Positions 1-5,560 of a stretch of DNA of 5,609 nt are shown here, in pieces. Location of the stretch: NCBI GenBank assembly GCA_019417975.1, contig DYCT01000029.1, forward strand, positions 6,677-12,285, read 5' to 3'. Under the pieces are notes generated by a model. It worked only from the letters and a program-made list of their open reading frames with translations. It searched no databases and had not been told where the DNA came from. The translations under genes and the position numbers were made by a program. The stretch comes from Bacteroides sp. Its GTDB lineage: Bacteria; Bacteroidota; Bacteroidia; Bacteroidales; Bacteroidaceae. Every line of letters starts with the position of its first letter. Positions within the stretch are counted from its first letter, which is position 1.

Positions 1-1
1 T

Positions 2-316
2 CAGACTTTAGACCTCTACGATGACCCACAGCTGATTGCTGCCTATGTAGAAGAGCACAAACATGTATGGGAGGAAATCAAGCAAGGCATTCGCCAAGTA
101 GGAATTTTGGATATGCAGATTTACATTCTGAAGAATCATTTGTTTATGATTGTAGATACGGTGGACGATTTCGATTGGGTAAAAGACAATGAGAGACTGG
201 CAAAATTGCCTCGTCAAGCAGAATGGGAAGCTTATATGTCTAAATATCAGATTTCTTTGCCGGGACAGGCTTCTCATGAGAAATGGAAATTGATGGAGCA
301 AATCTTTAGACTTTAA
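2..316 (+). CDS. L-rhamnose mutarotase family protein (5'-partial), probable fucose/rhamnose anomerase
   Basis: The reading frame is open from base 2 and gives 104 residues to the TAA. The family (RhaM, Pfam PF05336, formerly DUF718) is usually 100-115 residues, so only a few N-terminal residues lie outside the window; the internal ATG at 107 is not the real start. The visible part has the family's Y-x3-H signature (Y15, H19 of the visible frame, followed by a Trp four residues on), the Q-I-Y strand (Y41), a central hydrophobic strand (L47-V51) and the C-terminal E-W-E-A-Y-M segment. Family members interconvert alpha and beta anomers of L-rhamnose in the cytoplasm. Compared with E. coli RhaM as I recall it, only one Trp of its tandem pair is kept (W-E here). 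The gene ends 7 nt before fkp, so it is almost certainly co-transcribed and its natural substrate may be L-fucose. The family call is firm; the substrate is inferred. Confidence 0.87.
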   Translation, partial: QTLDLYDDPQLIAAYVEEHKHVWEEIKQGIRQVGILDMQIYILKNHLFMIVDTVDDFDWVKDNERLAKLPRQAEWEAYMSKYQISLPGQASHEKWKLMEQIFRL

Positions 317-323
317 GAAGCGT

Positions 324-3164
324 ATGAAAAAACTTTTATCACTTCCGCCTAATCTGGTGGAATGCTTTCATGATATACAAAAAGCAGATTGTAAAGAATG
401 GTTTTGTACTTCCGACCCGGTAGGTCGTAAATTGGGTTCAGGTGGAGGTACTACCTGGTTGATGCAGGCTGCCATGGAGGCAGAGCAGGGGGCCACTTGG
501 GAACAATGGATTGGACAGGAGAAGCGCATTTTGCTTCATGCCGGTGGACAAAGCCGTCGTTTGCCGGCTTATGCTCCTTCGGGCAAAATTCTTACGCCTA
601 TCCCGGTATATCGCTGGGGAAGAGGACAGCGTTTGTCGCAAAATTTGCTCTCGTTGCAGTTGCCGCTCTATGAGCAGATTATGGAGAAAGCTCCTGCGTC
701 ATTGCATACGATGATTGTCAGTGGCGACATCCTGGTACGTGCTTCTGAACCGTTGCAGGAAATTCCTGATGCCGATGTGGTGTGTTACGGATTGTGGGTC
801 GACCCTTCGTTGGCACAAAACCATGGTGTCTTTGTGATGAATCGTGAGCAGCCTGATAGGCTTGACTTTATGTTACAAAAACCTTCACTTCAGACCTTGG
901 GCGATTTGGTGCAGCACTATTTCTTCTTGATGGATATAGGCGTGTGGTTGCTGAGCGATCGGGCGATGAACTTGTTGCGTGCTCGTTCGCTGAAAGAAGG
1001 GAAAGTGGATTATTATGATATGTACACCGATTTTGGTATGTCGTTGGGCGCACATCCCAAGCTGACCGATGACGAGCTCAACAGCTTGAATGTGGCTATT
1101 CTTCCTTTGCCCGGTGGTGAGTTTTACCATTACGGCACCAGTCGGGAAATGATTTCGTCGACTGTAGCGGTACAGAATCTGGTGAAAGACCAACGTGAGA
1201 TTACGCTGCACAAGGTAAAACCTACACCGGCTATGTTTACGCAGAATGCCCGTGTTGAGGTAGAACTAACTCCGCTTAATTCAGAGCTGTGGGTGGAGAA
1301 CAGCCATTTGGCTCCCGGATGGAAGTTGCACGACAAGCAGATTATCACCGGTGTGCCTGTCAATGATTGGAAACTGGAGATTCCACAAGGGGTTTGTATT
1401 GATGTTGTACCTTTTGGCGAGACCGATTATGTGGCTCGTCCGTATGGGTTTAATGATAAGTTTAAAGGAGCATTGGTCGATGAAACCGTGTGCTGGATGG
1501 GGCAACCTGTCGTTCAGTGGCTTCAGCAGCGTGGGTTGAAAGTGGATGCTATCGAAGGAGCATCCGACCTTCAGGCTGCCCGTTTGTTTCCGGTATGTGC
1601 TTCGGTCGGAGAGTTGGGCGAGGTGTTTCGTTGGATGATATCCGAACCCACTTATGAACGTGGGCGGGACATTTGGCAACAAGCTCGCAAGTTGTCGGCC
1701 GATGAAATCTCTGCTTATGCCAATTTGCGTCGTCTGACGGCTCAGCGTGAAGCTTTTCGCAAGGAGAATTGGTCTATGTTGGCTGCCAACCATGAACGGA
1801 GTGTGTTCTATCAGTTGAATTTGCAGGAAGCAGCCGAAGACTTTGCAACTTATAATCTGCCTATGCCCAAACCACTTGGCGAAACAGTACCGTTGCTTAC
1901 CCGGGTAAGCGATGCCATGTTCCGTTCTCGTGTCTGTCAGCTGAAGGGCGATGGCGAGCAAGCCAAGCGCGAAGAAGAAATTGCTTTCAGCTTGATGCGT
2001 GAAGGTTTGATGAACGAAGAGCGCCAACGTGAGTTGCCACGTCTGTCGGTCTATGCCGACCAGATTGTATGGGGTAGAAGTCCGGTACGTATTGACTTGG
2101 CAGGTGGGTGGACCGATACGCCTCCTTATTGCTTGAGTGAAGGCGGACATGTGGTCAACTTGGCAATTACGCTCAATGGACAGCCTCCTCTTCAGGTTTA
2201 TATAAAGCCTTGCAAAGAATATAAGATTGTCATGCGATCGATTGATTTGGGTGCGATGGAGGTTGTATCTACTTTCGAAGAGTTGCATCGTTTCAATATT
2301 GTGGGTTCACCGTTTTCCATTCCTAAGGCAGCTTTGGTATTGGCTGGTTTCCATCCCGATTTCTGTTCAGAGCCGTTTGCTTCATTGGAGGCCCAGTTGC
2401 GTGCATTCGGTTGTGGCTTGGAGGTAACCTTATTGTCGGCTATACCGGCAGGTTCCGGATTGGGCACCAGTTCTATTTTGGCATCTACCATGCTGGGTGC
2501 TATCAATGATTTCTGTGGTTTGGGATGGGATAAGCAGGAAATAGGCAATCGCACATTGGTATTGGAACAGTTGCTAACTACCGGAGGTGGCTGGCAAGAC
2601 CAGTATGGAGGCATTCTGCCCGGAATTAAGCTGTTGCAGACACAAGCCGGTTGGCGTCAGACTCCTGTAGTACGTTGGTTGCCCGACCATCTGTTTACCG
2701 ATTCTTGTTATAAGAGTTGTCATTTGCTTTATTATACCGGCATTACACGTACGGCAAAAGGCATTTTGGCTGAAATCGTGAAAGGAATGTTTCTCAATGA
2801 TACAGAACGTCTCGACTTGTTGCGCCAGATGAAACAACATGCCTTAGATATGTACGAGGCCATTCAGCGCAACCGTTATGAAGAGATGGCACGCCTTGTC
2901 GGGATGACTTGGAAACAGAATCAGGCATTAGACAGCGGAACCAATCCTCCTGAGGTGGAAGCTATTATCCGTCAGGTTTCCGATTTGTGCTTAGGCTATA
3001 AATTGCCGGGAGCCGGTGGAGGCGGTTATCTCTATATGGCTGCTAAAGACGAAGAGGCAGCCGGACGAATCCGTCGGATATTGACCGAAAACAGAACGAA
3101 CGACAAGGCTCGCTTTGTGGATATGGCACTCTCCGATAAGGGACTGGAAGTGAGCAGAAGCTAA
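324..3164 (+). CDS. fkp: Bifunctional L-fucokinase / L-fucose-1-phosphate guanylyltransferase (Fkp)
   Basis: This cytoplasmic enzyme of L-fucose salvage phosphorylates L-fucose with ATP, then joins fucose-1-phosphate to GTP, giving GDP-fucose and pyrophosphate. At 946 residues it matches the roughly 949 of B. fragilis Fkp, and I recognise extended similarity along its length. The N-terminal half is the pyrophosphorylase (PF07959): the nucleotide-binding loop is at residues 71-88 (A-G-G-Q-S-R-R-L-P ending S-G-K), and a later region around 325-375 with I-T-G-V-P looks like the beta-helix part. A helical linker (about 440-575) leads to a GHMP-type kinase. Its motif 1 is at 586-603 (S-P-V-R-I-D-L-A-G-G-W-T-D-T-P), motif 2 at 708-717 (P-A-G-S-G-L-G-T-S-S), the catalytic-Asp segment at 752-763 (D759) and motif 3 at 893-902 (K-L-P-G-A-G-G-G-G-Y). 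All are intact, so both activities are expected. In Bacteroides, Fkp supplies GDP-fucose for capsular polysaccharide and protein fucosylation. The ATG at 324 is the only sensible start, with weak AAGAAG upstream. Confidence 0.98.
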   Translation: MKKLLSLPPNLVECFHDIQKADCKEWFCTSDPVGRKLGSGGGTTWLMQAAMEAEQGATWEQWIGQEKRILLHAGGQSRRLPAYAPSGKILTPIPVYRWGRGQRLSQNLLSLQLPLYEQIMEKAPASLHTMIVSGDILVRASEPLQEIPDADVVCYGLWVDPSLAQNHGVFVMNREQPDRLDFMLQKPSLQTLGDLVQHYFFLMDIGVWLLSDRAMNLLRARSLKEGKVDYYDMYTDFGMSLGAHPKLTDDELNSLNVAILPLPGGEFYHYGTSREMISSTVAVQNLVKDQREITLHKVKPTPAMFTQNARVEVELTPLNSELWVENSHLAPGWKLHDKQIITGVPVNDWKLEIPQGVCIDVVPFGETDYVARPYGFNDKFKGALVDETVCWMGQPVVQWLQQRGLKVDAIEGASDLQAARLFPVCASVGELGEVFRWMISEPTYERGRDIWQQARKLSADEISAYANLRRLTAQREAFRKENWSMLAANHERSVFYQLNLQEAAEDFATYNLPMPKPLGETVPLLTRVSDAMFRSRVCQLKGDGEQAKREEEIAFSLMREGLMNEERQRELPRLSVYADQIVWGRSPVRIDLAGGWTDTPPYCLSEGGHVVNLAITLNGQPPLQVYIKPCKEYKIVMRSIDLGAMEVVSTFEELHRFNIVGSPFSIPKAALVLAGFHPDFCSEPFASLEAQLRAFGCGLEVTLLSAIPAGSGLGTSSILASTMLGAINDFCGLGWDKQEIGNRTLVLEQLLTTGGGWQDQYGGILPGIKLLQTQAGWRQTPVVRWLPDHLFTDSCYKSCHLLYYTGITRTAKGILAEIVKGMFLNDTERLDLLRQMKQHALDMYEAIQRNRYEEMARLVGMTWKQNQALDSGTNPPEVEAIIRQVSDLCLGYKLPGAGGGGYLYMAAKDEEAAGRIRRILTENRTNDKARFVDMALSDKGLEVSRS

Positions 3165-3216
3165 TGCTCAGTCGTGGGTTAGAAATGAAAACTGAAGTAG
3201 CTGTAAATAGATAGAA

Positions 3217-4005
3217 ATGGAACATACGAAAGCAGAAAAGATGGAAGCGTTTGGACGCTTTTTGGATATATTGGACGAATTGAGGGTGAAGTGCCCGTGG
3301 GATAGGAAGCAGACGTTCGAGAGTCTGCGTCCGAACACCATTGAGGAAACTTATGAATTGTGTGATGCCTTGGTGCGTCAAGACAAGAAAGATATTTGTA
3401 AAGAGCTGGGTGATGTGTTGCTGCATGTGGCTTTTTATGCGAAGATAGCTTCCGAAACAGGCGATTTTGATATCAAAGATGTGTGCGATTGTCTATGCGA
3501 GAAGTTGATATTCCGTCATCCTCATGTGTTTGGCGAAGTGAATGTGAAAACAGCCGAACAAGTGACGGAAAACTGGGAACAGCTGAAGATGAAGGAGAAA
3601 GATGGAAACAAAACCGTACTTAGCGGGGTACCTGCTTCATTGCCTTCGCTTATCAAGGCTTACCGTATTCAAGACAAGGCACGCAATGTAGGGTTCGACT
3701 GGGAACAGCGTGAGCAAGTGTGGAATAAGGTTAAGGAAGAAATCGGAGAATTTCAAGACGAGGTAGCCCGTATGGATGTTGTTAAGGCAGAACAGGAGTT
3801 TGGTGATGTCTTGTTTAGTCTGGTCAATGCTGCCCGGCTGTATGGCATCAATCCGGATAATGCATTGGAACATACCAATCAGAAATTCATCCGTCGGTTC
3901 AATTATCTCGAGGAGCACACTCTAAAGCAAGGTAAGAGCTTGAAAGAGATGTCGCTCGAAGAGATGGATTCCTATTGGAATGAAGCCAAACAAAATGGCT
4001 TGTAA
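3217..4005 (+). CDS. mazG: Nucleoside triphosphate pyrophosphohydrolase MazG
   Basis: MazG hydrolyses nucleoside triphosphates to monophosphates and pyrophosphate in the cytoplasm; it is linked to clearing aberrant dNTPs and, in E. coli, to limiting (p)ppGpp-related stress. The 262 residues equal the usual two-domain MazG (E. coli about 263). The N-terminal domain has C-P-W-D at 26-29, then the metal-binding E-E-x-x-E (43-47) and E-x-x-D (63-66). The middle carries R-H-P-H-V-F (100-105) and the R-N-V-G-F-D-W connector (156-162). The C-terminal domain repeats the metal site as E-E-x-x-E (174-178) and E-x-x-D (194-197), followed by the N-x-K-F-x-R-R-F helix (221-228). Both metal sites are intact. 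The ATG at 3217 is preferred over the in-frame ATG at 3241 because it gives family-typical length. The upstream bases are A-rich without a Shine-Dalgarno, as is common in Bacteroidales. It lies 52 nt after fkp with no visible promoter, so probably shares its transcript. Confidence 0.96.
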   Translation: MEHTKAEKMEAFGRFLDILDELRVKCPWDRKQTFESLRPNTIEETYELCDALVRQDKKDICKELGDVLLHVAFYAKIASETGDFDIKDVCDCLCEKLIFRHPHVFGEVNVKTAEQVTENWEQLKMKEKDGNKTVLSGVPASLPSLIKAYRIQDKARNVGFDWEQREQVWNKVKEEIGEFQDEVARMDVVKAEQEFGDVLFSLVNAARLYGINPDNALEHTNQKFIRRFNYLEEHTLKQGKSLKEMSLEEMDSYWNEAKQNGL

Positions 4006-4008
4006 TGC

Positions 4009-4063
4009 AAACATCCCTCTGCCGGACCTGATTTTAGGCAGAGGGATGTTTCTTTTATTTTTT
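4009..4063 (+). terminator. Rho-independent terminator after mazG, between convergent operons
   Basis: A perfect 15-bp inverted repeat (4009-4023 pairing with 4037-4051) encloses a 13-nt loop and is followed by a T-rich tract (4053-4063, one A interruption). It begins 3 nt after the mazG stop codon and ends the plus-strand operon. The stop codon of the convergent minus-strand gene (4055-4057) lies inside the T tract. Read from the minus strand, the same stem is followed only by TTTGCATT, so it would be a poorer terminator in that direction, though it may work both ways. Confidence 0.95.
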
Positions 4064-4504
4064 GGATGCTTGCGAGCGGTATTTGCCATGCATCATCTGG
4101 CGTCGGAATTTCAGTTCGGCTTGCTGTATGCTTAGAACCTTTTGGGCGCTCAGTGCCTTTTTAAATTTGGCATAATACTCTTTATCCAATTGACATGCTT
4201 CTATGCGCGAGTCATAGTATCGGGTCATCATTTGGTCGCATTCCTCTTCCGAGAGCTTTGTCTCTTTTATCTTTTTCATTTTCTTCCACGGCATCTGGTT
4301 GAGCTTTGCTTTTTTATCTTGCAGCTCAAAGTAGAGCGGAAAAAAGGCACCTGCTTCTTCAGGAGTAAGTTCTGCCCTTTCGGTAAGGAACGCAATTTGT
4401 TGTGCTCTAAACTCCTCACGGGTGAGTCTCTTTTGTGAAGCATTTTGTGCCCAAAGCGGTAGGCAAAGTGCCACAAGCACGGTCAGGGTGATTATCTTTT
4501 TCAT
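4055..4504 (-). CDS. Small secreted helical protein, Spy/CpxP/CnrX-like, third gene of a sigma-factor operon
   Basis: This 149-residue protein has no name I recognise. It starts with a clear signal peptide (K2-K3, hydrophobic 4-18, probable cleavage after L-W-A near residue 19), so it should be periplasmic. The mature part looks all-helical and strongly charged, about 28 Lys/Arg to 18 Asp/Glu. It contains L-T-P-E-E-A-x-x-F-F-P-L-Y (46-58), a pattern common in Bacteroidetes Spy/CpxP-like periplasmic proteins, and a second partial motif L-S-I-Q-Q (124-128) that recalls the LTxxQ repeats of Spy. A lysine-rich stretch spans 74-83. Two cysteines (C89, C104) and one histidine (H139) remain after cleavage, with no evident metal-site cluster. 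Its start codon overlaps the stop of the preceding membrane-protein gene (ATGA, 4501-4504), which implies translational coupling. A likely role is stress sensing or chaperoning that feeds the sigma/anti-sigma pair. That role is inferred from context and weak motif resemblance. Confidence 0.88.
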   Translation of the reverse strand: MKKIITLTVLVALCLPLWAQNASQKRLTREEFRAQQIAFLTERAELTPEEAGAFFPLYFELQDKKAKLNQMPWKKMKKIKETKLSEEECDQMMTRYYDSRIEACQLDKEYYAKFKKALSAQKVLSIQQAELKFRRQMMHGKYRSQASKK

Positions 4505-4878
4505 AAATCTTCGTCGTTAAAGGTTCTTTCGGATGTATTATCTTCTTCTGCATTCATATATTGATAGAACGAATAGTCGTCCATGCCACTATTGTCGAGG
4601 ATAGCATATTCAAGGTATTCCTCGGTATATTCGGTTTCTTGCTCGGTATGCTCCATCATAAAGCGGATGGGCAGTAAGATAGCGATGAACATTGCCGCCA
4701 TGTAGAGCCATGGTTTTATCTTTTGCCAAGAGGTAGGTGCATGAACCGGTTCTGTGGTAGCTTCACGTTCAGGAAGCTGTTGCATCAGTCGGGCAGTGAA
4801 GTCCTCAAAATACCCTTCGGGGGCTTTAAATGGGTTTTCTTTGCCTGCTTGTTGTCGGATGAAATCTTCTTCTTTCAT
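4501..4878 (-). CDS. Single-span membrane protein, probable anti-sigma factor of the adjacent ECF sigma factor
   Basis: This 125-residue protein is unnamed. Residues 1-56 should be cytoplasmic and include N-P-F-K-A-P-E-G-Y-F (15-24), a motif seen at the start of many Bacteroidetes proteins encoded next to ECF sigma factors. One hydrophobic segment (about 57-75, flanked by K53/K55 and R72) is the only membrane span. The remaining 50 residues are probably periplasmic and very acidic (about 17 Asp/Glu, one Arg) with many tyrosines. No H-x3-C-x2-C zinc motif is present, so it is not a ZAS-type anti-sigma. The position directly after the sigma gene and the N-in/C-out topology support a role holding the sigma factor at the inner membrane; no sequence feature proves it. 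A strong Shine-Dalgarno (AAAGGAG, 8-nt spacer) supports the ATG at 4878. The stop overlaps the next gene's start by 4 nt. Confidence 0.87.
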   Translation of the reverse strand: MKEEDFIRQQAGKENPFKAPEGYFEDFTARLMQQLPEREATTEPVHAPTSWQKIKPWLYMAAMFIAILLPIRFMMEHTEQETEYTEEYLEYAILDNSGMDDYSFYQYMNAEEDNTSERTFNDEDL

Positions 4879-4886
4879 AATTCTGA

Positions 4887-4893
4887 CTCCTTT
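4887..4893 (-). promoter_or_regulatory. Strong Shine-Dalgarno for the probable anti-sigma gene
   Basis: On the minus strand AAAGGAG sits 8 nt upstream of the ATG at 4878. Such a complete Shine-Dalgarno is unusual for this group, and none of the other starts in the window has one. It fixes the start of the membrane-protein gene and suggests that this gene is translated independently of the sigma gene that ends 49 nt upstream. Confidence 0.75.
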
Positions 4894-4895
4894 CT

Positions 4896-4910
4896 CTATC
4901 TGTTAGATAG
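4896..4910 (-). other. Small intercistronic hairpin between the sigma and anti-sigma genes
   Basis: A perfect 6-bp inverted repeat, CTATCT / AGATAG, with a 3-nt loop lies in the 49-nt gap between the two genes. In the minus-strand transcript it ends two bases before the AAAGGAG Shine-Dalgarno. No T tract follows, so it is not a terminator. It could protect the downstream message, mark a processing site, or keep the ribosome site open. The function is inferred and the structure is short. Confidence 0.4.
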
Positions 4911-4927
4911 TTCTATACGATAAAGGT

Positions 4928-5479
4928 TTAAACCGATTCTTTTAAAAAATGAGCTATTTTTTTTACGGCATAGTGGTAAGATGCTTTCAGGGCACCTACC
5001 GATGTGCCGAATATTTCTGACATCTCTTCGTATTTCATGTCTTGGTAATATTTTAAGTTAAAGACCATACGTTGCTTGTCCGGAAGGGTGAGAATTGCTT
5101 TTTGCAACAGCAGTTGGGTTTCATCACCTTCGAAATAAGGGTCGCTTTCCAACCTTTCCGCCAAGCTAAGGTCGGCATCATCGATTGATAGGTTCTGGCG
5201 GGCTTTGCGTTTGTTGAGGAACGTGAGGCATTCGTTCAAGGCAATGCGATAGAGCCAGGTTGACAGCTTGGCCTCTGCTCGGAAATAGTCTAAGTTGAGC
5301 CAGGCTTTCACAAATGTTTCTTGCAAAATGTCATTGCTGTCATCGTGTGTAAGTACCAACCGGCGTATCTGTGCGTATAGCTGTGGACTATAGTGACTTA
5401 CTACTTGTGCAAAAGCTTCTTTCTGTTTGCTCTTGTCTTGCAGCAGTCCGATTAGTTCGGTTTCGTTGAATGGTTTCAT
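4928..5479 (-). CDS. ECF-family RNA polymerase sigma-70 factor
   Basis: This 183-residue protein has the size and layout of an extracytoplasmic-function sigma factor. Region 2 (about 22-92, PF04542) contains Y-S-P-Q-L-Y, the D-D-S-N-D-I-L-Q-E-T-F-V-K-A-W core-binding segment (46-60) and the promoter-melting part F-R-A-E-A-K-L-S-T-W-L-Y-R-I-A (66-80). An acidic linker (about 98-120) leads to region 4 (about 125-178, PF08281) with L-P-D-K-Q-R-M-V-F (132-140) and the helix-turn-helix Y-E-E-M-S-E-I-F-G-T-S-V-G-A-L-K-A-S (150-167). Regions 1 and 3 are absent, as expected for ECF factors. It would direct RNA polymerase to a small regulon, presumably under control of the membrane protein encoded next. 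No Shine-Dalgarno precedes the ATG at 5479. A run of eight A on the coding strand lies nine codons before the stop. The class is certain; the regulon and signal are unknown, and I cannot assign a specific ECF subgroup. Confidence 0.95.
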   Translation of the reverse strand: MKPFNETELIGLLQDKSKQKEAFAQVVSHYSPQLYAQIRRLVLTHDDSNDILQETFVKAWLNLDYFRAEAKLSTWLYRIALNECLTFLNKRKARQNLSIDDADLSLAERLESDPYFEGDETQLLLQKAILTLPDKQRMVFNLKYYQDMKYEEMSEIFGTSVGALKASYHYAVKKIAHFLKESV

Positions 5480-5487
5480 ACGTGCGG

Positions 5488-5560
5488 TAAGGCATTAGTT
5501 GATGGTTGTTGAGCAAAAGTAGGTACTTCTCCCTGATTAGGCAAATAAATAAATGCCTTA
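5488..5560. repeat. 9-bp inverted repeat bracketing the sigma promoter
   Basis: TAAGGCATT (5488-5496) and its exact reverse complement AATGCCTTA (5552-5560) lie on either side of the -7/-33 elements, 55 nt apart. One arm is upstream of the -33 element and the other is in the 5' leader. They could be paired operator half-sites for looping, or chance: a 9-bp match is expected in a few percent of stretches this short. The remaining bases to 5609 are A/T-rich with no gene that I can see. Confidence 0.3.
5514..5545 (-). promoter_or_regulatory. Bacteroides-type promoter of the sigma-factor operon
   Basis: On the minus strand a -7 element TACTTTTG (5521 down to 5514) fits the Bacteroides consensus TAnnTTTG exactly, and a -33 TTTG (5545 down to 5542) lies 20 nt upstream of it. 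That spacing is in the usual range for the primary sigma factor (sigma-ABfr). Transcription would start near 5507, giving a leader of roughly 28 nt before the ATG at 5479. The match to the housekeeping consensus suggests basal expression rather than strict autoregulation. Confidence 0.78.

Noticed and set aside
107..316. Short gene starting at the internal ATG at 107
   Set aside because: The frame is open to the left edge, and the upstream residues carry the Y-x3-H signature of the mutarotase family, so the true start is outside the window.
1281..2288. Long open frame (335 codons) on the minus strand inside fkp
   Set aside because: It lies wholly antisense to a well-supported gene, its translation has no recognisable domain, and the length is explained by the codon bias of fkp.
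4142..4438. Plus-strand open frame of 98 codons opposite the periplasmic protein gene
   Set aside because: It is antisense to a gene with a clear signal peptide and operon context, and has no recognisable domain or start signal.
4445..4504. Lipoprotein signal with Cys14 in the third gene of the sigma operon
   Set aside because: The residue before the Cys is Leu, not Gly/Ala/Ser, and the hydrophobic stretch continues past it to a better signal peptidase I site after L-W-A.
4925..4934. Ten-base palindrome GGTTTAAACC across the sigma stop codon
   Set aside because: It has no loop, is short and A/T-rich, and has no second copy in the window; it is likely to be chance.
4944..4962. AAAAAAT / ATTTTTT inverted repeat near the end of the sigma gene
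   Set aside because: It consists only of A-T pairs within the coding sequence and is explained by Lys and Phe codons; it would be a very weak stem.
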